From positions 43,734,114 to 43,798,113 of the forward strand of contig JASDDO010000024.1 in NCBI GenBank assembly GCA_030015575.1: DNA of 64,000 nt, given 5' to 3'. The position numbers and the translations under genes are program-made. The stretch comes from Agapanthus africanus. Taxonomy: Eukaryota; Streptophyta; Magnoliopsida; Asparagales; Amaryllidaceae. Below are positions 54,643-64,000 of this stretch, piece after piece (position 1 is the stretch's first letter; each line of letters begins with the position of its first letter). Under the pieces are notes generated by a model. It was not told the DNA's origin and did not search any database. It saw only the letters and a program-made list of their open reading frames with translations.

Positions 54643-57081
54643 GTGGTTGACCAAGACTATCCCCGCCGGCAGAAGAAGCTAAAGGTCCGACAGGAGGAAA
54701 ACCGTCCTGTTAAGCCACAAAAGACGACGGCTACTTGGGTGCCCACTGCAACGGCCCCCTCAACTTCGACTGCTCATAAGAGGAGAAGGCCGGAGAAAAT
54801 CCCCATGCCTTCGACAAATGTCAAAGGCACTGAGCCCAAACGCCCTAAGTCTGGGGGCATGGTAGTGCATACCGTCTACATGGTATCCGGGAAAGAGGAT
54901 AGCCGCGCTTCTACGGGCCACCGACCACTCACCCGATCCATCATGAGAGCTCAGGAACAGCAGCAGCAGAAACTTCAAGAGATGCTGACTGCGATGGCCG
55001 CACTCACCGGGCCAAAAGAAAGCCCGGAGGCATCATCAGAACAGCGTCACGAACACGAGACTGATGCTGAATTCCTTCGGAGAATGCTCGAGAAGAAGGA
55101 CAAAGAGGCCGCAGAACAAGCGGCCAATATAAAAAAAATGGCCCTTCTATTCCAAGATATGGTGAGCATGATGATCCAGTCGGACCCTCCAGCCGAAGAT
55201 CCTCCAGTAATAATTGAAGATGACAGAGGAGAAACATCGAATCCTCTGTCGGCTCTATCAACAGCCAAGGAGGAAACTATTTCCAAGTCCGCCCTGGATG
55301 ATTATATCGCTCAGCAGATACGAGTTCACCAGAAGAATGAAACGGCTGGGCAAATTGTTAGAACTGGAAGACTGTATCCAGGCTGGTATGATCAGTTAAA
55401 GTACCCGCCGGGCTACACGATCCCGAAGTTCCATGTGTACAAGGGGACAGGCAATCCCTATCAACATGTCGCTCAGTTCAGGGCTCTTTATGGCAATACC
55501 GGTGGTGATGATAAACTGTTGCTTCGCCAATTCGTTGGCAGCTTATCGGAGACGGCGTTTGAATGGTACTCCGAACTTCCAAACGACTCCGTCAAAATTT
55601 TCTCAGAAATGGAGTTGTTGTTCACCCAGCGATTCGCAAGTGCTAGTGAACGCACCCCGATAACGGCATTGATCAATGCCAGGGTGAAGCCAGGCGAGAC
55701 GTGGGTTCAGTACGAAATCCGATGGCGGAATCTGTGGTCTAAGTGCGAACAGCGCATCGAAGAAGCACCAGCGATGGGCATGTTCGTAGGCACCCTAGAC
55801 CCTCATGCAACTATTTCACAGTTCATGATGTTCTTCAAACCGACTACGTTCCAGGCTTTAATCGACAAGCTAGCCCAGATGGATCAAATGGGTCATAGAC
55901 CATTTCCTCCGAAGCCGGAGCCGCGGAACGAGAAGGGTAAAGGGAAGGCGATCTTCGTTGCGAACACCCAACAGCAGCCCAGTGCCCCAAAGCTAGCGGA
56001 TCAACTGGAAGAGAGACGACGCTATTATAATGAGAAGATGAAGCGTCCTTACTCGTTCCCACGGGACAAAACGAAGAGACTATTCGAGCTGGCGATGCGC
56101 AACAGGTTTATCAATCTGCCGAATCCAAGGCGGCCATCACAACCCGGCGAAGCGAATAATCCCAATTATTGCCCTTACCACCAAACGGTAAGCCATCCAA
56201 TTGAAGATTGCTTCGTCTTTAAGGGATGGATCGAGGATCAGTACCTACAAGGCAAATTTGCGCTGTCTGAGAAGTGGAAAGTAAACCCACCACAACCGCA
56301 TACTCCTAAGAAGATGGACACGCCGGGGGCAACGTGCTCTTTTGTTGAAGAAGCTCCATGGGAGGTCGCACTTTTAGCAAAAACCAAAAGAATGCTGAAT
56401 GATCTCCAGACATGCCCAGCGATCAGGTGGAAGAATCCGCTGGAACCCCAGATCATCGAAGGGATGCTGAAGCCGCGCCCAACTTCAAAGATCAATAGTG
56501 ACAGCCAAAACTCGCATACCCAGCCGTCGAAATCTTCGAAAAAGAAGAAGAAATCCAAAAAGCACGTGAAGCCTGACGACAAGCACCCGGACCTTCAGAA
56601 ACAGATCGACGCGCTGGAAGAGTATAACCAGAAGGCGCGGACTCCAATCACGCTCCAGGAATTTCTCGGCCACGTCCTTGAAGACGAAGATGATGGAAAA
56701 GACTCGTCGGATGGATCTGAGGATTACGTAACAAGTTGCCATATGATCTCTCACTCGTCCACAGACGATGAAGAAGCTCCTTACACCGAAAGACTGGGGG
56801 CAGAGCCTAAACCGGAGCTTCCAGGGCTGTCAGACGAAATGATCGACGCATTCCTAAACAAAGCTCTTCTGAAAAGTAAAGCTGATCGGGATCGTGAGGT
56901 GGCCATATTTGAAAAGGCCAAACGCCGGCGACGGGACGAAAGAGTCGAGATACTTCCGCCGAATCAAGGGACATCCGTCGTGAATAAAGAAAAGTTCAAG
57001 ACGAGGAAAAGGTTTACTAAAGCCATATCAATGGGGATGAAGCTACCACCCTCTGAAGAAAACATTCTTGATGAAGCATAA
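54643..57081 (+). pseudogene. Tat-B gag core and first two CxYH-HxxEC modules
   Basis: 812 residues in one frame. Domains: Pro/basic linker; helix rich in Gln/Glu (EQQQQKLQEMLTAMAAL); gag fold from YPGWYDQLKYPPGYTIPKF to LIDKLAQMDQMG with intact AFEWYSELP; module 1 at about 56040-56310 (KRPYSFPRDKTKRLF ... NYCPYHQTVSHPIEDCFVF ... WIEDQYLQGKFALS); a Lys-rich segment; then the start of module 2 (RKRFTKAISMGMKLPP). TAA at 57079-57081 cuts module 2 in mid-course; the same frame continues. The leading codon at 54643 is GTG, so this is an internal piece, not a true start. Forms the particle in Tat elements. Confidence 0.88.
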
Positions 57082-58182
57082 ATGCATCCTAGCTACTTCT
57101 TATATCATCGGAAGATTGCGCACCCCATCGAAGAGTGCAACGCTTTTAAAAGATGGTGGCAGGGATATGTTGCTCACCGGCATCATTTTAAGCGGATGAA
57201 ACGCAAAACTCGTCGGGAGCAAAGAAATACGACCGAGGAGCATAAAAGAACTACCGGTAACTGCCGCACGGTCAACACCGGGGGATCGCAGATTCTCACC
57301 TTCGGGAGCGACTCTGACGAAGAAATGACTCTTGGCCCTCTCTTCAAAGAGTCCACCTTGGGAAAAATGGAGGAACCAAAGACCTGTGAAAACATTCAGC
57401 TACGCAATCATACGCTACCCGAAAAGAATCTTGGGCCTTCAAACAGTGGGTCGAAGAGAAAAGATAAGGGAAAAGAAAAGGTCTCTGAGGATATCGCCCT
57501 AGATGACCAAGTCATAAAAGAACTGACCGCCAAGGACCCTCCAAAGAAGAGTAAGGTGGATTATAACGTTCTGGCGCACTTGAGAAAGTTACGCTCACTG
57601 CTCAGCATTCTCGTCGCCCTTTTACTATCAAAAGAAGCAAGATATTCATTGATCAAGGCGCTACAAAAGCCAGAGCAATTCCAAGCTTTTCTCGCCGAAG
57701 AAAAGATGAAGGACGAGCTGGAGGAAGTACACACAGCCGATATCACCTTCGGCGATGAAGACCTCCTCCTTGGGACGTGCGAGCACAACCGTCCCCTCTA
57801 TGTCTCAGGATACTGCCACGATATAAAGATAGGCAAAATCCTGGTCGACAATGGGTCTTCCGTCAATCTCCTCAACGTGCGAGTGTTGAAGGAAATCTGC
57901 ATGAGCGTTCAACACCTCGCTCGTGATAAGATCACCATCTCCGGGTTCGACTCCCAGTCATCACGGACCCTCGGGGCTGTAATACTGACGCTGCGCTTCG
58001 GGCTACTTGTCACAGACATTAAATTTCACGTCATTGACGCTAAGACATGCTACAATGCTTTGCTCGGTAGGCCTTGGTTACATGAGTACAACATTATTCC
58101 TTCTACACAGCACCAGTGTATGAAGTATTTCAAGGATGGTCTCGAGTATACTGTGACAGGAGAGCTATACCATTCTCCGTGA
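57082..58182 (+). pseudogene. Tat-B aspartic protease region
   Basis: Continues the gag frame. Starts with the rest of module 2 (YFLYHRKIAHPIEEC), then LTFGSDSDEE acidic motif, Lys-rich linker, a conserved helix (LRKLRSLLSILVALLL), and the retropepsin fold with KILVDNGSSVNLLN as active site and CYNALLGRPWLHEYN near the end. DNGSS differs from the usual D-S/T-G and is typical of the Tat form (VDNGSS or VDGGSS). A one-base loss near 58171, compared with Tat-A, shifts the frame and ends it 11 residues later. Confidence 0.88.
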
Positions 58183-59231
58183 ACGAAGTTCGGAAATATG
58201 AAGATGCAAAATACTTCTTGCCAGATTTCGAGGACAAAGAGAGATGTCACAAGCCGAAGGACAAAGCTATAACCACTATTCCAGTCTTCGGGAGTGATAC
58301 CGAGGAAGAAGAAGAGACAGTTTATTCAGGGCCGCCTCAACGCAACAACCCGGGACCGTCCGCCCCCATGTTGATCTTCGGCAGCGACTCGGAAGATGAG
58401 GTTAACGCTATATTTACCGCTCGGCCATCAATACATGCCTTTGCTGGCAATAATCAGAGTCTGCAAATTACCATGGTTTCACAAGAGCATTACAAAGATC
58501 TCGACGCACTTGAAGCTTATAGCGTGCAAGAGCTACAAACATTTTACGTCCCTCCCAGACGAAAAGGTGAACAGGCAATCTTATTCTACCGATCCACGAA
58601 AACTAGAGTGGAGAGAGAAGTTTGGCATGGCGCCGATTCTACGCTCGACAGGCTCCAGCCCATCCGTCTTCCTAGATATTACACAGAAGGCTGTTAAGGC
58701 GCCAAGGCGTACCCTTCAAACAGACCATTCGACAAGCTCGGTTCTACAGCAGGATTTGGGATATCCCTGGAACTCAGCGCAGGTTGACCAACGGGAGAAT
58801 GGAAACGCTCGGGCTTGGATATGTGAAATCCGGGAAACGGGAATGAGTCCATGGTAGCTACGTCATACATGACGTTGATGAAGAAGGAGATGCTTTTTGG
58901 GAAAATGCTAACCCTGAACCAGAAAGAGCTCCCGACGTAAAAATGCCCAGTCCGTCGTTTGAAGAACAAATGGACAAGCTTATAAGGGAAGAAGGTTCGA
59001 AATGACCATAATCGCGAAATGGCCATCTACGAGAAAGCCAGGACGCAACGCCTTCTTCAACAGGCTGCGAAAGATGAAAATGCTCCTCCTTGTCAATCCG
59101 TTGTACAAAAAGCACGATGCAGAGGCAGAAACAAACCAGAGAGTGGGAAAGGTGTTCGACGATGACAAAGTGGGTCCAAGAAATCACGCGATCAGGAGCC
59201 AGGAAATCCGGATTCATCTCTTATACAAAAT
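58116..59231 (+). pseudogene. Tat-B protease-RT linker
   Basis: After the shift, the frame to 58697 has IPFSVNEVRKYED, two FGSDT/S-acidic motifs, LEAYSVQELQTFYVPPRR and RLQPIRLPRYYTEG, all matching Tat-A. From 58698 to 59231 the similarity moves between frames (LQQDLGYPWNSAQ and others), with several stops. No known domain. Module 3 starts at the end. Confidence 0.75.
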
Positions 59232-61239
59232 ATGGGTCGAGCATACTCTTTTGCCCAAGACAAGACGAAGAAAATACTTGATCTTGCCATAAAACATCAA
59301 CTGATCATACTCCCGGAGTCCAAGCACCCCGAGCAAGCAGGCGAAGTCTCTCATCCGGACTATTTCTCCTATCATATGGTAATAGGACATTCTATTGAAG
59401 ACTGCTTCACCTTCAAGAACTGGGTCGAAGATCAATATCGACAGGGCAGGTTCGCTCTATCCAACAGCTGGAGGGTAACCCCGCCACAGAAGCATGAACC
59501 TAAATCCACGAGGGTAGAACCAGATCAACGTCGGTCTTGGAAGCGAGCTCGTACCTGTCATATGATAACGTTATCAGAAGAAGACCCCGATTGTATGGAT
59601 AATCTCCCCTGGTGTTTCGAAAACAATGAGGATGAGGTGATCTCAGAGTTTCCACCGGCGCCGAAAAAGCTGGAAGATGGAATACATACCACTGCAGATG
59701 AGCTCAAGATAATTGATTTAGGGACGGCAAGTGACCCGCGGCCGACGTTCGTCAGCGAATTGCTGTCTGAAGAAAGGGTGGCTACACTAAAAGACGTGCT
59801 TATGCAGCATAAGGATTGCTTCGCATGGAACTATTCCGAGATGCCAGGACTAGACCCAGAGATTGCGGTTCACAAACTGGCAATATCCCCAGACGTTAAG
59901 CCAATCAAACAAGCACCAAGGAGAATGCGGCTTGAGCTTGAGATGAGTATCAACGCCGAGGTCAAGAAGTTAATCGACTCCGGCTTCATCCAAGAAGTTC
60001 AGTATCCTGATTGGATCGCCAACATCGTCCCGGTAATGAAAAAAAATGGGACAGTGCGTATATGTGTAGACTTTCGGGATCTCAATAAAGCTTGCCCAAA
60101 GGACGACTTCCCAGTGCCAGTCACTGAACTGATGATAGACAATACGTCCACTCACGAAGTCTTCTCATTCATGGATGGCTCATCAGGATATAATCAGATA
60201 AAGATGCATTCCGAAGACCAGAAGCATACCGCTTTCCGGACCCCTTTGGGTATATTCTGCTACAAGGTGATACCTTTCGGTCTAAAGAACGTTGGTGCTA
60301 CCTATCAGAGGGTCATGACGAAGATCTTTGATGACCTCATACATGAAGTCGTCGAATGCTATATCGACGACCTTATGGTTAAGAGCAAATCATACGAGGA
60401 GCATTTAGAGCATCTGAAGACCGTATTTCAACGCCTTTGTAAATACAACTTGAAGATGAACCCTCTCAAATGCGCGTTCGGTGTTTCCTCGGGAAAATTC
60501 CTAGGATTCATCGTCCGACACCGAGGTATCGAGATAGATCCATCGAAGATCAAGGCGATTATGGAGATGTCCCCGCCAAGGACTCTCAAGCAATTACGGT
60601 CTCCAAGGAAAGCTCGCGTATATCCGGCGATTTATAGCCAATCTTTCAGGCAAGTGCCGTCCTTACAGTCACCTGATGAAAAAGGGGACCCCGTTCGTCT
60701 GGGATCACAAATGCCAAAGCGCGCTGGACGAAATCAAGAAATACTTGCAGAATCCGCCAGTGCTGGCCGCTCCGGTCAAGGGACAGCCTCTCATTCTTTA
60801 TACAACAGCCCTCGAAGGTTCCTTAGGCGCATTATGGGCACAAGAGAACGACCAAGGGAAAGAGAGAGCCCTCTACTATTTGAGTCGAGTTCTGCTGGGG
60901 GCAGAAAGTAATTACCCTCCCATCGAAAAACATTGCCTGGCATTAATCTTCGCGATAACAAAGCTCAGGCATTATGCATTGGCGCATGAAGTCCGTCTCA
61001 TATCGAAGGTGGATCCTCTCAAGTATTTGATGTCAAAGGCCATATTGACGGGGCGACTCGCTAAATGGGCCCTGCTCTTGATGGAGTTCTCGATAACCTA
61101 TCAGCCTCTTAAGGCAGTGAAAGGCCAGGCCATCGCCGACTTCCTCGCCGAGCATCCGATACCTGCCGATTCTCCCTTGAATTGCAAACTGCCAGACGAA
61201 CATGCGTTTGACACGATCGACGGGAGTGATACCCGGTAG
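59232..61239 (+). pseudogene. Tat-B reverse transcriptase and degenerate Ty3 RNase H
   Basis: Opens with module 3 (SHPDYFSYHMVIGHSIEDC; the first Cys is Phe). RT: DLGTASDPRPTFV, CFAWNYSEMPGLDPEIAVH, IVPVMKKNGTVRICVDFRDL, FSFMDGSSGYNQIKM, FGLKNVGATYQRVM and the catalytic CYIDDLMVKS. A frameshift near 60597 (after LKQLR) moves to the frame of 60676. There the Ty3-type RNase H reads LILYTTALEGSLGALWAQ, where the first catalytic Asp is missing, then NYPPIEKHCLALIFAI and KGQAIADFLAEHP. Tat elements commonly have a dead first RNase H. TAG at 61237-61239 replaces a probable Trp codon before the second RNase H. Confidence 0.92.
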
Positions 61240-61683
61240 GAACTTTACTTCGATGGAGCATCTTCGATGAAGAAGCGCAAACAAAACACCTCCATAATCA
61301 AATTAGGGGTAGGCCTCATCTTCGTAACTCCACAAGGAAGGATAATGCGCTTTGCCTTCTCCTTAACAGAGCCGAGGACGAACAACGAAGCCAAGTATGA
61401 AGCCTTGATAGCAGGTCTCGAGATCGCCATCGACATGGGAATTGAAAACCTCCTCATATACGGAGACTCCCAACTGGTTGTTAGTCAAGTAAACGACGAC
61501 TATCAAATGTGCAAACCAGAACTGGTGAAGTACGGCGAGAGAGTACAGCAACTGCTGACCCAAATTCCTTCCTACACCTTGGAAAGCATACCGCGTGCGG
61601 AAAATTGCAAAGCGGATGCATTAGCCAAGCTTGCTAAAGAATTGGCCGATGAGAACCTTGATGACGTAAGAATCGTGGTATAA
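61240..61683 (+). pseudogene. Tat-B archaeal-type RNase H (aRNH)
   Basis: Same frame as the preceding piece. Begins ELYFDGASS and shows all four expected acidic residues: Asp in FDGAS, Glu in NNEAKYEAL, Asp in IYGDSQLVV, Asp in NCKADALAKLA. This extra RNase H, placed between the gypsy RNase H and integrase, is the hallmark of the Tat/Ogre group and would degrade the RNA of RNA-DNA hybrids during reverse transcription. TAA at 61681-61683 ends it; a second TAA at 61762-61764 precedes integrase, still in the same frame. Confidence 0.9.
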
Positions 61684-61764
61684 AGCCGTCTGGTTCTTGC
61701 ATCGGCAGAAATATCTCCGGAGTCGTCGGAGGAAAAGGGAGCGACCGAGCAAATGGCTCTATAA

Positions 61765-63042
61765 GTGAAAGACCAAGAAAAGGTCGAAGATTGGAGAGAA
61801 GTCTTTATAGACTACTTCAAATCCTGTCGAACACCTGAAGATGCGTCCTCAAGACATCAACTTATGAAACGAGCTCTGTCTTTTGCCTTCGTCAATGATA
61901 CTCTGTACAAGAGGTCATTTGATTCTTTGTGGCTAAGATGCCTAGGACCTGAAGAAGCAAGAAGAGTCGTCCAAGAAACTCACGACGGACTCTGCGGTTC
62001 TCACCAAGCCGGTCCGAAGATGAAGTTGAAGATCAAACGGATGGGTTATTTATGGCCCATGATGATCCAGGACTGCATTGAGTATGCGAAGCAATGCTAC
62101 TCGTGCCAGATCCATGGAGACTTTATCCATCAGCATCCAAATCCACTACATCCAACAATGGCTAGCTGGCCGTTCGAAATGTGGGGAACTGACATAATCG
62201 GCCCCATCGAACCAGCATCGTCCAGAGGACATCGGTTCATTTTGGCAACAACTGATTACTTCTCAAAATGGGCAGAAGCAGCACCGCTGAGGGAAGTGAA
62301 GATGGATAATATCCTCCATTTCTTCAAGACGCACGTCATTTATCAGTTTGGGACTCCGAGACGGATCATCTCCGATAACGGGCCGGCCTACAGAAGCCAC
62401 AAGATCAGCCGCTTCGCACAACAGCACAACATAGACTGGAGATATTCCTCAGTTTATAATCCCCGAGCTGACGGTCTAGCTGAGGCTTTCAACAAGACCT
62501 TGACGAAGATCGTGAAAAAGACGGTGTCCCGGAATAAGAAGAACTGGCACGAGAGACTGCATGAAGCACTCTGGGCGTACCGGACTACGTTCAAGACGGC
62601 CACGAACACAACTTCATACGCGTTGGTATTCGGTACAGAAGCGGTACTCCCCCTCGAGATAGAGTTACCCTCTTTACGAGTGGCAGTTCATTACGAGCTA
62701 ACGGACGAAGAGAATGCTCACCTTCGGCTTGAGGAACTTGATGCCCTTGATGAAACCCGACTCAGAGCGCAACAAAATCTCGAGACTTATAAAGCAAAAA
62801 TGACGCGCTCATATGAAAGATTGACTAGGCTGAGGACATTCCGCCAGGGCGAACTCGTGCTAGTAGTCAAAAGACCTATGATCCCTAATCACGCCAAACG
62901 AAGGAAATTCGAGCCGAATTATGAAGGCCCGTATATTATGGACAAGGTCTACCAGGGTGGGGCCTATCTACTCAGGGACATGCATGGTGAAAGACCTTTC
63001 AGGCCAATAAACGGTCGCTTCCTGAAGAAATACTACGCCTGA
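61765..63042 (+). pseudogene. Tat-B integrase
   Basis: 425 residues, uninterrupted. Zinc domain with His73, His80, Cys111, Cys114 (HDGLCGSH ... CYSC). Catalytic core Asp143 (GTDIIGP), Asp204 (IISDNGP), Glu240 (DGLAEAF), giving DD35E spacing. C-terminal part includes WAYRTTFKTATNTTSYALVF, GTEAVLPLEIELP and a GPY-like segment NYEGPYIMDKVYQGGAYLL, ending LKKYYA. No chromodomain, as expected for Tat. It would insert element DNA. It has no separate start; the two TAA codons upstream prevent expression as part of the polyprotein. Confidence 0.93.
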
Positions 63043-63137
63043 CGAGTCATGGCCTAGGTCAATGATAGATGACGACGCCTATGTCTGTTTGTTATCTTCC
63101 TAAGCCCAAACTCTATAAGTAGTAATCGGCTTCCTTT

Positions 63138-63262
63138 ACAATGGACCGAAACGTCATTAAACTAACAATGGACCGAAACGTCCTTAAACTAACGACAGAC
63201 CGAAACGTCCTTAAACTAACAACGGACCACTATGTCCTAAAACTAGCCGTTGACCGAGATGT
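63138..63262 (+). repeat. 26-bp monomers after the Tat-B integrase gene
   Basis: Four to five copies of ATGGACCGAAACGTCCTTAA + ACTAAC. Same monomer as in the U5 regions of both Tat elements. Confidence 0.88.
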
Positions 63263-63329
63263 TGATAAACTACGGTGGATTGCAGCATCCCAAAGATGAT
63301 ACAAAAAAAGAATAAAAAAAAAGAGAAAA

Positions 63330-63605
63330 GAAAAAGAAAACGGTACGTCCATAAGCAAAATGGGCACGGATGAAAACCCGAAAGGGCTCCGTGAGTAAAA
63401 ACAGCAAGGCTACCGGCGAGTTTTGTGAAAACCCGAAAGGGCGCAACCTCGTTAGAAAAAAAAAGAAAGAAGAAAAAAGAAAAGAAAAAGAAAACGATAC
63501 GTTCATAAGAAAAATGGGCACGGATGAAAACCCGAAAGGGCTCCGTGAGTAAAAACAGCAGGGCCACCGGCGAGTTTTGCGAAAACCCGAAATGGCGCAA
63601 TCTCG
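63330..63605 (+). repeat. 154-bp tandem repeat, about two copies
   Basis: GTACGTCCATAAGCAAAATG at 63343 and its counterpart at 63497; each unit contains two GAAAACCCGAAAGGGC words and ends in an A/G-rich tract. Reverse-strand reading frames here are artefacts. Confidence 0.88.
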
Positions 63606-64000
63606 TTAAAAGACACTTGCAAAGTCCTCTCGACTTTGTAAGGAGAATCCACCTGCGTGAGATCCTTACGACTCACAAGGGAGCAACACACTTAGGAATC
63701 CTCAATATTCCTAAGGAGAAATTACACTTGCGAGATCCTCACGACTCGTAAGGAGAACCCTCTTATGAGACCCTCACGGCTCATAAGATTTGAAAGTCTT
63801 AAGCTACAGTGATCTGAACCTGATCTTAAGCAACCCCCACAACCTCCAATACTTCCCTACAAGCGGCTCAATGCTGACCCTTGTATACAATCCACGGGCG
63901 CGAATAAACATTTCCCTAACAAAGTCACATCCGTGACTAGGGATATGTTCGCACGGTGAACAACCCTTGTGAGTCCTCTCGACTTACAAGGGGAAAACAC
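63606..64000 (+). repeat. Tat-B 3' UTR hairpin block
   Basis: Arms: 63616-63625/63633-63642 (10 bp, one G-U); 63691-63699/63707-63715 (9 perfect); 63727-63734/63745-63752 (8, one G-U); 63762-63769/63780-63787 (8 perfect); 63964-63974/63982-63992 (11, one G-U). Loop cores CCTCTCG, CCTCAAT, CCTCACG. A spacer with CTTGTATACAATCCACGGGC lies at 63879-63900. Continues beyond the window. Confidence 0.87.

Larger units (their letters stand above)
50971..64000 (+). mobile_element. Tat-B: Tat-lineage Ty3/gypsy retrotransposon
   Basis: Has 5' LTR (50971-53613), primer block, gag, protease, RT, degenerate RNase H, archaeal-type RNase H, integrase (to 63042) and a repeat-filled 3' UTR. The second RNase H before integrase defines the Tat/Ogre group. 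The 3' LTR is outside the window. All domains are present, but at least nine stops or frameshifts inactivate the copy. Inserted in the gypsy-C LTR, probably after GTCCC (50966-50970). Confidence 0.92.

Noticed and set aside
63211..63600. 129-codon minus-strand frame rich in Phe
   Set aside because: Antisense of a 154-bp tandem repeat with A/G-rich tracts.
1..64000. Host (non-transposon) plant genes
   Set aside because: Every coding stretch longer than about 150 codons was assigned to a retroelement or repeat; none resembles a host gene.

Overview
The window is plant nuclear DNA made almost entirely of nested retrotransposons. I see no intact host gene, rRNA or functional tRNA gene. Lineage-diagnostic parts place it in a plant: Tat-type Ty3/gypsy elements with a second (archaeal-type) RNase H, Athila-type elements with the TGGCGCCGTTGCC-like primer site, chromodomain gypsy elements primed by initiator tRNA-Met, and an RTE-type LINE. 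Two unrelated Tat copies, two Athila-like copies and three chromoviruses in 64 kb suggest a large-genome plant, probably a eudicot. The species cannot be named from the sequence.

Insertion order can be read from interrupted LTRs and target duplications. The oldest visible layer is a plus-strand chromovirus (gypsy-C, 49388-50970), cut on its left by a minus-strand chromovirus (gypsy-A, 31886-38248 plus 49242-49387). The 5' LTR of gypsy-A is split by a nearly complete 11-kb chromovirus (Tekay-B, 38249-49241). The chromodomain end of gypsy-A is split by a Tat element (Tat-A, 1-31885). Tat-A holds a minus-strand Athila-like element (Athila-1, 7224-15058) that itself contains a 5'-truncated RTE LINE (12766-14591), a plus-strand Athila-like element (Athila-2, 17799-26316), and a 1.9-kb solo LTR (29199-31092) with a perfect CTTAG duplication. 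A second Tat element (Tat-B, 50971 to the right edge) lies in the LTR of gypsy-C. Nesting reaches five levels (C > A > Tat-A > Athila-1 > LINE).

All protein-coding regions are retroelement genes and all are broken. Tekay-B is the best preserved: gag-pol stays in one frame over 1,478 codons with six stops and no frameshift. Tat-B has recognisable gag, protease, RT, degenerate RNase H, archaeal-type RNase H and DD35E integrase. Tat-A has only gag and protease; its RT-to-integrase part was lost with most of one Athila-1 LTR. Athila-2 has gag and protease only. Athila-1 has a long non-gag reading frame with repeated MSIAEHI-like motifs, and both Athila-like copies end their reading frame with the same roughly 110-residue tail.

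The most unusual structure is in the Tat 3' untranslated regions (15059-15500, 17541-17798, 26322-26800, 63606-64000). These hold series of short hairpins about 34 nt apart with a shared loop core (CCTCACG or CCTCTCG), constant outer CTT/AAG pairs and inner stems that change on both sides together. Single imperfect pairs are mostly G-U in the sense strand, as expected for conserved RNA folding.
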